Of a stretch of DNA of 6,905 nt, positions 1 to 5,818 are shown one piece after another (position 1 is the first letter of the stretch; each line of letters begins with the position of its first letter). The notes under the pieces were generated by a model. The model worked only from the letters and a program-made list of their open reading frames with translations. It had not been told where the DNA came from and did no database searches. The position numbers were made by a program, and so were the translations under genes. Source of the stretch: a bacterium (GTDB taxonomy: Bacteria > Electryoneota > Electryoneia > Electryoneales > Electryoneaceae); assembly GCA_028278125.1 (NCBI GenBank), contig JANQEY010000223.1:1-6905 (forward strand). Direction: 5' to 3'.

Positions 1-405
1 GATATCGAAAGTAAGATAAGAGCAGAAGTAGTTCAGAATATCGCCCAGGGGCTTATGAAAATGGCAGGTGGCGAAGGTGCTGCCAACCTGATGGATCTGG
101 CTATGCCTGCAGATGCAAAGGAAGATACAGCTGCCACAGGTGGGTCTGACAATGGATACCTGGCACCGTGGCTTGAAACGGAAGAGTGTACATCCTGTGA
201 TGAATGTATCAAGATAAATGACAAGATCTTTGCCTATAACGATGATAAAAAGGCATACATCAGTGATCCAAAAGGCGGGTCATACCAGGATCTTGTGAAA
301 GCGGCCGAGAAATGTACAGCACAGGTCATTCATCCTGGTTTGCCGGCTGACAAGGAAGAGAAAGATATCGAAAAATGGATAAGTCGGGGTGAAAAATTTA
401 ATTAG
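1..405 (+). CDS. C-terminal end of a pyruvate (2-oxoacid):ferredoxin/flavodoxin oxidoreductase-type protein with ferredoxin domain (5' end outside window)
   Basis: The frame is open from the first base, so only the last 134 residues of a larger protein are visible; the ATG at 55 is internal. After a low-complexity linker rich in Ala, Gly and Asp, a motif ECTSCDECIKIN (Cys 63, 66 and 69 of the fragment) is followed by IFAYNDDKKAYISDP and a fourth Cys at 105 (EKCTAQVIHPG). This is a single [4Fe-4S] ferredoxin-like domain; the fourth Cys lacks the usual following Pro. From memory of the family, the CTSCxEC...FAYN..KQAYI...IIHPG pattern is typical of the tail of fused pyruvate-ferredoxin/flavodoxin oxidoreductase-related proteins in Bacteroidota, Chlorobiota and cyanobacteria. 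Such enzymes oxidise a 2-oxoacid with CoA and reduce ferredoxin. rnfC starts about 40 bases downstream on the same strand with no terminator between, so co-transcription is likely. The catalytic TPP domains are not in view, so the substrate is unknown. Confidence 0.72.
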   Translation, partial: DIESKIRAEVVQNIAQGLMKMAGGEGAANLMDLAMPADAKEDTAATGGSDNGYLAPWLETEECTSCDECIKINDKIFAYNDDKKAYISDPKGGSYQDLVKAAEKCTAQVIHPGLPADKEEKDIEKWISRGEKFN

Positions 406-445
406 GAATGATCATGGTTTCGGTAACTGAGACAATAATGAAGTG

Positions 446-1801
446 ATGGGATTATTTAAACATCGAAACACATTCAAACATGGCGTTCATCCGCCAGAGA
501 ATAAGAGCGAAACCAATGGTTTGCCTATCAGGCAATTTCCGTTTTCACCACTGATCATATTGCCTATGGTTCAGCATATCGGGGCTCCTTCCCGGATAAT
601 TGTTCGGGAAGGACAAGAGGTTCACAGGGGACAGGTTCTGGCAGAAGCAACAGCATACGTTTCCGTTCCCGTTCATGCACCCGTTTCGGGACGAATCAGG
701 AAAATTTCAAATGTCCCTACAATTTCGGGACAAATGGTAGAAGGCATATATCTTGAAACTTTTCCTTCTTCAAGCCAGGAAGTTATGGAAGGCACACCCG
801 TGGATGTCGAAACCGCATCTGCTGAAACAATACTAAAGGCCATTCAGGATGCCGGTATTGTAGGATTGGGGGGTGCAGCTTTTCCGACACATGTAAAACT
901 TAAGGTTCCGGAAGGAAAGAAATGCGAGATACTCATGCTTAATGGTATTGAATGCGAACCTTATCTGACAACTGACCACCGTGTAATGCTTGAACAGGAT
1001 AATGATATTTTCATGGGTATACGTTATCTCCTGAAATGTACAGGTGCAAAAAAAGCCATTATAGGAATTGAAGCAAACAAACAGGACGCAGCGGATCATC
1101 TTCAAAAGTTAATTCCTGATGATTTACCTGTGAGTGTAAGTGTTGTCCCGGTTAAATATCCGCAAGGCTCAGAAAAAATGCTGATCACCTCAGTCCTGGG
1201 AAAGGAAGTACCTTCCGGTGGATTGCCAATAGATGTAGGAATAGTTGTCGTGAATGTAGCAACAGCTGCCGAGATAGGACGATTGCTTCCACATGGACGA
1301 GGTATACAGGAACGTGTAGTTACAATTACAGGTCCTGCAATAAAGAAGAAAGGCAATTACCTTATTCCCGTTGGTACACCATTAAGATATGTTCTTGATC
1401 AACTTGGTGTTGATGAGAACCTGAGTGAAGTGTTTATGGGTGGCCCCATGATGGGCGTCTCCGTGTCAAATCTTGATATCTCTATTGTAAAAGGAACTTC
1501 AGGAATTGTTGCTTTCTCTGAAAAGGATGCCAAAAAACACAACAAGATCTATCCATGTATTAAATGTGGAGCTTGTGTCGACGCTTGTCCTTTATCATTA
1601 AATCCTTCAAAGCTTGGAATAATGGCGAAATACGAAGCATACGACACGATGGCTGAATCATACAATCTCATGGATTGCTTTGAATGCGGCTCTTGTTCAT
1701 ATGTGTGTCCATCTCATATACCGCTTGTGCAATATTTCAGGATGTCAAAGAAGATTGTTAGAAAACGAAAAGCTAAAGAACAATTGGCCAATGTTGAATA
1801 G
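446..1801 (+). CDS. rnfC: Rnf electron transport complex subunit RnfC (NADH/FMN-binding, 2x[4Fe-4S])
   Basis: RnfC is the peripheral subunit that exchanges electrons with NAD(H). The 451-residue protein shows the family layout: N-terminal GVHPPENK (residues 13-20); a lipoyl/biotin-like segment VPVHAPVSGRI (74-84); a flavin/NADH-binding core homologous to the complex I 51-kDa subunit, with GIVGLGGAAFPTHVKL (137-152), NGIECEPYLTTDHRVM (166-181), YPQGSEKML (238-246) and GGPMMG (332-337); then two cluster motifs, C371-x2-C374-x2-C377-x3-C381-P and C411-x2-C414-x2-C417-x3-C421-P, which bind two [4Fe-4S] clusters. The length is that of the shorter RnfC forms; the long repetitive C-terminal tail of enterobacterial RsxC is absent. 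The start is ATG 446; a GTG directly before it at 443 would add one residue. No clear Shine-Dalgarno is seen. The last 11 bases overlap rnfD. Confidence 0.96.
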   Translation: MGLFKHRNTFKHGVHPPENKSETNGLPIRQFPFSPLIILPMVQHIGAPSRIIVREGQEVHRGQVLAEATAYVSVPVHAPVSGRIRKISNVPTISGQMVEGIYLETFPSSSQEVMEGTPVDVETASAETILKAIQDAGIVGLGGAAFPTHVKLKVPEGKKCEILMLNGIECEPYLTTDHRVMLEQDNDIFMGIRYLLKCTGAKKAIIGIEANKQDAADHLQKLIPDDLPVSVSVVPVKYPQGSEKMLITSVLGKEVPSGGLPIDVGIVVVNVATAAEIGRLLPHGRGIQERVVTITGPAIKKKGNYLIPVGTPLRYVLDQLGVDENLSEVFMGGPMMGVSVSNLDISIVKGTSGIVAFSEKDAKKHNKIYPCIKCGACVDACPLSLNPSKLGIMAKYEAYDTMAESYNLMDCFECGSCSYVCPSHIPLVQYFRMSKKIVRKRKAKEQLANVE

Positions 1802-2810
1802 GACTTTAAATATCAGTACCTCTCCGCATATCAGCAGTGGCAGATCTGTTGATGAGATCATGCGAAACGTTGTGTGGGCACTAATACCCGTCGCAGCTTT
1901 TGCGGTATTTGCCTTTGGAATAAATGCCTTCCTGGTCATTATCACTACAACTTTAAGTTGTGTACTGACTGAACATGGTCTTTGTCATCTCTCAAAAAAG
2001 GAAACAACGATCAATGACTGGTCAGCTGTAATAACCGGGATGCTCCTGGGATTGACATTGCCACCGACATTTCCATTGTGGATGTGCATCGTAGGTGGTG
2101 TCATAGCAATATCCCTGGGTAAGTATATTTTTGGTGGTCTTGGATACAATGTATTCAATCCGGCCCTGGTAGGGCGTGCTGTTCTGCAGGCTGCTTTTCC
2201 TGTGGCTATAACGACATGGTATCCGGCATTCCAGGATGACAGGTTTACATCCATATCAGGATCTATCCTGACACTTCCTTTCATGGAACCTGTTGTTGAT
2301 GTCGCATCAGGAGCTACACCCCTGGCAGCATTTAAATTTGACAAATTAACAACCGGAACAAATGAGCTGGCTCTTGGTCTCATAAGTGGGTCCACAGGAG
2401 AAACCTGTGCAGTACTGATCATTGCCGGCGGGTTATACCTGGTTGCAAGAAAGATGATGAACTGGCGGATTCCGGTAGCTGTATTGGGCACTGTTTTTAT
2501 TATAAGTGGTATTCTCTATATGATTAACAGCCAGTCTTATCCTTCACCAATGATGATGTTGTTTTCAGGAGGATTGATGCTGGGTGCAATATTCATGGCA
2601 ACAGACATGGTTGCATCTCCGCTAACCCCTTTAGGTGTATGGATCTATGGTGCTATTATCGGTTTGCTTGTCGTTGTGATCAGAATATGGGGTGGTTTGC
2701 CTGAAGGTGTGATGTATGCCATTTTACTGGCCAATGCTATTTCCCCACATATCGATAATATTTTCAAAACCCGTGTTTATGGAACCGTTAAAAAAGCTGT
2801 AAGTGCATGA
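1791..2810 (+). CDS. rnfD: Rnf electron transport complex subunit RnfD (membrane flavoprotein)
   Basis: RnfD is an integral membrane subunit, homologous to NqrB, that carries covalently bound FMN and takes part in ion-coupled electron transfer. The 339-residue product starts ISTSPHISSGRSVDEIM, close to the usual RnfD opening (SPH near the N-terminus). It has about ten hydrophobic segments, for example around 27-50, 77-92, 95-113, 120-142, 203-219, 227-245, 252-272 and 280-300. The flavinylation motif SGAT lies at 173-176 (VDVASGATPLAAF), with Thr176 as the predicted FMN phosphoester site. GYNVFNPALVGRA (118-130) is another conserved stretch. The frame is open further upstream to an ATG at 1680, but that reading lies inside rnfC and is not like RnfD, so ATG 1791 is chosen. 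It overlaps rnfC by 11 bases and rnfG by 4 (ATGA), which suggests translational coupling. Confidence 0.95.
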   Translation: MLNRTLNISTSPHISSGRSVDEIMRNVVWALIPVAAFAVFAFGINAFLVIITTTLSCVLTEHGLCHLSKKETTINDWSAVITGMLLGLTLPPTFPLWMCIVGGVIAISLGKYIFGGLGYNVFNPALVGRAVLQAAFPVAITTWYPAFQDDRFTSISGSILTLPFMEPVVDVASGATPLAAFKFDKLTTGTNELALGLISGSTGETCAVLIIAGGLYLVARKMMNWRIPVAVLGTVFIISGILYMINSQSYPSPMMMLFSGGLMLGAIFMATDMVASPLTPLGVWIYGAIIGLLVVVIRIWGGLPEGVMYAILLANAISPHIDNIFKTRVYGTVKKAVSA

Positions 2811-3517
2811 GCAGTACTGAAATACATATGGGTACACAAACAAGCAGCTTCAACATGCTGAAAGCCATGGTGGGTATTGGGTTTATGTGCGCATTGATGA
2901 TCGTTCTGACATATGAAGGTACATTTAACCGGATAGAAAAGAACAAAGCTGAAGCATTGGAAAGAGCCATTTTCAAGGTTCTGCCGGGGATTACGGGAAA
3001 AAAAGCACATTATGTGGATCAGAATGGTATAAGCCTGGAATTTGCGGGTGATGATGCAGGTCAGAAGATCATCTATGCGGGATATGATGAGAGCAACAAA
3101 CTTGTAGGATATGCAATCGAAGCCAGCGGAATCGGATTTGCCGATGTTATCAGGATCCTCTATGGATATGATCCGGAAAACCAGCAGGTTATAGGCTTTT
3201 ATGTTCTTGAGACCAAAGAAACACCTGGACTGGGGGACAAAATTGAAAAGGATGAGACATTCCTGGCAAACTTTACTGACCTGGATGTAAGTCTGAATGA
3301 TGATCTGTCAGGGCCGAAAAACAAAATAGTCACTGTGAAAAGCGGTGCCAAGAAAAATAAATGGGAAGTAGACGGTATAACAGGTGCCACGATCTCTTCG
3401 AGAGCTATCGGCGATATTATTGGAACGAGCACAGAGAAGTGGTGTCCCATAATTTATCCTAATTATAAAAATGTGCAGGGAGGAGATTCTGAAATGAACA
3501 AACAGAACAATGAGTAA
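2807..3517 (+). CDS. rnfG: Rnf electron transport complex subunit RnfG (FMN-binding)
   Basis: RnfG, homologous to NqrC, is anchored by one helix, with a large soluble domain outside the cytoplasm that bears covalent FMN. The 236-residue protein has a single hydrophobic segment at about 18-36 (LKAMVGIGFMCALMIVLTY). An FMN-binding domain follows: GYAIEASGIGFADVIRILYG (101-120), the ETKETPGLGDKI stretch (135-146), and the flavinylation motif DGITGATISS (189-198), in which Thr195 is the predicted FMN acceptor. TGAT replaces the commoner SGAT, which is a tolerated variant of the ApbE target motif. The start ATG overlaps the rnfD stop by 4 bases and the end overlaps rnfE by 8. The C-terminus is short and polar (KNVQGGDSEMNKQNNE). 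Attachment of FMN needs an ApbE flavin transferase, which is not encoded here. Confidence 0.95.
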   Translation: MSSTEIHMGTQTSSFNMLKAMVGIGFMCALMIVLTYEGTFNRIEKNKAEALERAIFKVLPGITGKKAHYVDQNGISLEFAGDDAGQKIIYAGYDESNKLVGYAIEASGIGFADVIRILYGYDPENQQVIGFYVLETKETPGLGDKIEKDETFLANFTDLDVSLNDDLSGPKNKIVTVKSGAKKNKWEVDGITGATISSRAIGDIIGTSTEKWCPIIYPNYKNVQGGDSEMNKQNNE

Positions 3518-4151
3518 AGCAGCTGAACATAAAGTAAATCCCGTGACCAGGCAGATGTCCACGGATGAATTCATAAAAGGATTATGGAAAGATAATCCTG
3601 TTTTCGTCCAGGTACTTGGTATGTGCCCTGTTCTTGCTGTTACAAATACTGCCATAAATGCCCTGGCGATGGGTTTGGCGACAGCATTTGTTTTGCTGAT
3701 GTCCAATATCCTCGTATCCTCATTGAGAAACTTTATTCCCAAACAGGTACGTATAGCATCTTATATTCTGATCATTGCCACATTTGTAACGATGACAGAC
3801 TATGCTATCATGGCAATCAGTATTGATCTTCACAAAAGTCTTGGTGCCTTTATTTCATTGATCGTGGTAAACTGCCTGATCCTTAGTCGTGCGGAAGCTT
3901 TTGCATCAAAGAATTCAATTTCCAATTCCATTATGGATGCTTTGGGCATGGGTGTCGGATTCACCTTTGCACTTCTGTGCCTGGGAGGAGTCCGGGAAAT
4001 ATTTGGCAGTGGAAGTTTCTTTGGATTTGATCTGTTTGGTTCAGGATTCCAGGATTGGGTGGTTATGGTATTACCGGCAGGTGGTTTTTTCACACTGGCA
4101 ATCTGGCTGATTGTTTTCAATTATATGAAATTTAAAAAGGAAACGGTATGA
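3510..4151 (+). CDS. rnfE: Rnf electron transport complex subunit RnfE (integral membrane)
   Basis: RnfE, homologous to NqrD, forms a membrane pair with RnfA. The 213-residue product has about six hydrophobic helices (roughly 36-48, 51-72, 82-103, 109-126, 143-163 and 184-206). The family signatures GLWKDNPVFVQVLGMCPVLAVT (in part, 24-45) and VVNCLILSRAEAFASKN (119-135) are present. Cys39 and Cys122 match the two conserved cysteines that, with two from RnfA, hold the intramembrane [2Fe-2S] cluster seen in Rnf/NQR structures. The start used gives an 8-base overlap with rnfG. An internal ATG at 3555 (residue 16, MSTDEFIKGLW) lies nearer the usual family N-terminus relative to GLWK, so a 198-residue form is a real alternative. 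The end overlaps rnfA by 4 bases (ATGA). Confidence 0.94.
   Translation: MSKAAEHKVNPVTRQMSTDEFIKGLWKDNPVFVQVLGMCPVLAVTNTAINALAMGLATAFVLLMSNILVSSLRNFIPKQVRIASYILIIATFVTMTDYAIMAISIDLHKSLGAFISLIVVNCLILSRAEAFASKNSISNSIMDALGMGVGFTFALLCLGGVREIFGSGSFFGFDLFGSGFQDWVVMVLPAGGFFTLAIWLIVFNYMKFKKETV
4134..4140 (+). promoter_or_regulatory. Weak Shine-Dalgarno-like site before rnfA
   Basis: AAAAAGG ends 7 bases before the rnfA ATG at 4148. It is the only start in the cluster with a plausibly spaced purine-rich site, and even this lies in the A-rich 3' end of rnfE. The other starts lack one, as is common in Bacteroidota. Confidence 0.3.
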
Positions 4152-4729
4152 ATGAATCGTTAGGATATATCTTTTTGAATTCCTGCCTGATCAACAATTT
4201 CGTTCTGGCATACTTCCTCGGTATTTGTCCATTCCTGGGTGTATCCGGTAAAGTAGATACAGCGACAAAGATGGGTGGTGCAGTAACATTTGTTATGCTG
4301 ATCAGTTCGCTATGCGCCTTTGGACTTCATGCCTTACTGGATTGGATCAATATGCCGTTTCTTCAACTGATTAGTTATATCGTTGTCATTGCATCGACGG
4401 TTCAACTAGTAGAGATGTTCATTAAAAAAATGAGTCCGGCATTGTTCAGGACCCTGGGTATTTTTCTGCCACTGATCACGACCAACTGTGCGATACTTGG
4501 TGTGGCCTTGTTCCAGACAAATAAAGCTTATAACCTTGTTGAAAGTTTCATATATGCCGCCGGAGCAGGAGTAGGATTTACACTGGCCCTTGTGCTGATT
4601 GCCGGATTAAGAGAGCAACTGGAATTTGCAGAAGTACCGAAGATTATCAGGGGTACAGCCCTGACCTTATTAATTGCAGGAATTTTATCATTGACGTTTA
4701 TGGGATTTGCAGGGTTGGGAGCACAATAA
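4148..4729 (+). CDS. rnfA: Rnf electron transport complex subunit RnfA (integral membrane)
   Basis: RnfA, homologous to NqrE, is the inverted-topology partner of RnfE in the membrane core. The 193-residue protein is the usual family length. It has about six hydrophobic segments (near 8-29, 42-62, 70-91, 102-121, 135-153 and 169-188). Hallmarks are NNFVLAYFLGICPFLGVSGK (16-35), with Cys27, and LGIFLPLITTNCAILGVALF (103-122), with Cys114. These two Cys are the predicted ligands of the [2Fe-2S] cluster shared with RnfE. The C-terminal IAGLREQLE (151-159) and FMGFAGLG also fit the family. The start overlaps the rnfE stop by 4 bases. A small Cys-rich gene follows after 6 bases instead of rnfB. Confidence 0.96.
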   Translation: MNESLGYIFLNSCLINNFVLAYFLGICPFLGVSGKVDTATKMGGAVTFVMLISSLCAFGLHALLDWINMPFLQLISYIVVIASTVQLVEMFIKKMSPALFRTLGIFLPLITTNCAILGVALFQTNKAYNLVESFIYAAGAGVGFTLALVLIAGLREQLEFAEVPKIIRGTALTLLIAGILSLTFMGFAGLGAQ

Positions 4730-4735
4730 TGGAAT

Positions 4736-4918
4736 ATGATATATACATTACTTACAAGTATGGCAATTGTAGCAGGATTACTGATCCTGTGGGCAGGTGT
4801 ACAGTCATTGTGGCGTAAAAGTTTCGACGACTATATCGAGGATGAAGATGTATTGGCAGGAAGAAGATCTTGTGGTGACTGTGGTTGTCATGGCTTATGT
4901 AAAAATGAAAATTTATAA
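4736..4918 (+). CDS. Small one-helix Cys-rich membrane protein, possible NqrM-like Rnf maturation factor
   Basis: This 60-residue protein has an N-terminal hydrophobic helix (about residues 3-23), an amphipathic/acidic linker (SFDDYIEDEDVL, 29-40) and a C-terminal cluster of four cysteines, RRSCGDCGCHGLCKN (Cys46, 49, 51 and 55; C-x2-C-x-C-x3-C). Gene position argues that it is real: it starts 6 bases after rnfA, runs in the same direction and sits inside the rnf run. The architecture (one N-terminal helix, then a short Cys cluster) resembles NqrM, which is encoded beside nqr genes and is needed to mature Na+-NQR, probably by supplying iron for the NqrD/NqrE cluster. It also resembles the small FeoB-associated Cys-rich membrane proteins. 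The exact Cys spacing is not one I can match with certainty to NqrM (DUF539). A role in building the RnfA/RnfE [2Fe-2S] site is inference. An overlapping ATG at 4729 is in another frame and stops early. Confidence 0.8.
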   Translation: MIYTLLTSMAIVAGLLILWAGVQSLWRKSFDDYIEDEDVLAGRRSCGDCGCHGLCKNENL

Positions 4919-4939
4919 ACGAATACTAAAAAATGTACT

Positions 4940-5797
4940 ATGGCACATTTATCAGACTTTATAACACAAAATAAAATCAAAGCCAGGGTTATCAATACGG
5001 TAAGACTGACCCCTGAATCAAAAGAAGAAATCAGGGAGATCAAGTTTGAGATCCAGGATCCTGACATTGATTTCCAGATTGACCAGAGTTTCGGAGTCCT
5101 GGTGAAATCTTCAGGTGAATTCGGAACTACTGAACATCACCGGCTGTATAGTGTGGCTGATCTTCCTGTAGAAAAGGATGGTAAGCAACACATTACTATG
5201 TTGGTTAAAAGATGTTCTTATGTTGATGACTTCAGCGGAGAAAAATATGATGGAATTGCATCAAACTTCCTCTGCGACAGGAGGGTTGGTGATGAACTTA
5301 CCATTACGGGACCACACAAATTACCTTTTGTTGTTCCGGAGGACAGGAATTCCAATCTTATCCTTATCGGCATGGGTACGGGTATTGCACCGTTCAGGGC
5401 ATTCATCAAGAACATTTACAAAAATGTCAAGGACTGGAAAGGTAAGGTCAGGTTATTTTACGGAGCAAAAAGCGGTCTCGAATTATTATACCTGAATGAC
5501 AAGTCAGGTGATCTCACCAATTACTATGATGAAGAAACATTCGAGGCATTTCATGCATTGAGTCCAAGACCAGCATGGTCTGATCCGATTGCTTTGGACA
5601 TCGCTATCGAAGAAAGAGCTGCCGAGATCCTGGAGATGTTAGGCAAGACCAACACATATATTTATGTGGCAGGGTATGAAAAGATCCTGGAAATGCTGGA
5701 TAAGGCTTTTTCCAATATTCTTGGCTCCGAAGAAAAATGGGCTTTGCGTAAAGCCGAGTTAATAGCAGGTAAAAAGTGGGCTGAAATAATCTATTAA
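4940..5797 (+). CDS. Plant-type ferredoxin-NAD(P)+ reductase (FAD-dependent)
   Basis: This 285-residue soluble flavoprotein shows the full plant/cyanobacterial FNR motif series. The FAD-binding barrel has RLYSVA (68-73), then CSYVDDFSGEKYDGIASNFL (92-111) and the CD..VGDELTITGP stretch (112-125). The NAD(P)-binding domain has IGMGTGIAPFRAFI (143-156), FYGAKSG (173-179) and YIYVAGYEKILEMLDKAF (240-257). The chain ends in WAEIIY, and a C-terminal aromatic Tyr285 is what stacks on the flavin in plant FNRs. It should transfer electrons between ferredoxin (or flavodoxin) and NAD(P)H. NADP versus NAD preference cannot be settled: SPRP (208-211) lies where plant enzymes have the 2'-phosphate-binding Ser-Arg, but the rest of that site is not clearly conserved. 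There is no [2Fe-2S] domain or membrane helix, so it is not NqrF. It lies 21 bases after the small Cys-rich gene and 21 bases before rnfB, so it is probably in the same transcript. Confidence 0.88.
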   Translation: MAHLSDFITQNKIKARVINTVRLTPESKEEIREIKFEIQDPDIDFQIDQSFGVLVKSSGEFGTTEHHRLYSVADLPVEKDGKQHITMLVKRCSYVDDFSGEKYDGIASNFLCDRRVGDELTITGPHKLPFVVPEDRNSNLILIGMGTGIAPFRAFIKNIYKNVKDWKGKVRLFYGAKSGLELLYLNDKSGDLTNYYDEETFEAFHALSPRPAWSDPIALDIAIEERAAEILEMLGKTNTYIYVAGYEKILEMLDKAFSNILGSEEKWALRKAELIAGKKWAEIIY

Positions 5798-5818
5798 TAG
5801 AATAAAGATCATTCATTC

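Noticed and set aside
1680..1790. In-frame upstream extension of rnfD to an ATG at 1680
   Set aside because: The added 37 residues lie inside the cluster-binding 3' end of rnfC in another frame and do not resemble any RnfD N-terminus; ATG 1791 does.
1985..2491. 168-residue minus-strand open frame
   Set aside because: It lies wholly antisense to the conserved core of rnfD, including its flavinylation motif, and is a shadow of that gene.
3478..3485. GGGAGGAG as a Shine-Dalgarno for rnfE
   Set aside because: It ends 24 bases before the rnfE ATG, too far for normal use, and the nearer ATG at 3494 is in the rnfG frame (residue 230).
3308..3742. 144-residue minus-strand open frame
   Set aside because: It lies antisense across rnfG and rnfE, shows no recognisable domain, and both plus-strand genes are clearly real.
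5178..5495. 105-residue plus-strand open frame within the FNR gene
   Set aside because: It is a +1 shadow frame across conserved FNR motifs, without family resemblance or an independent start context.
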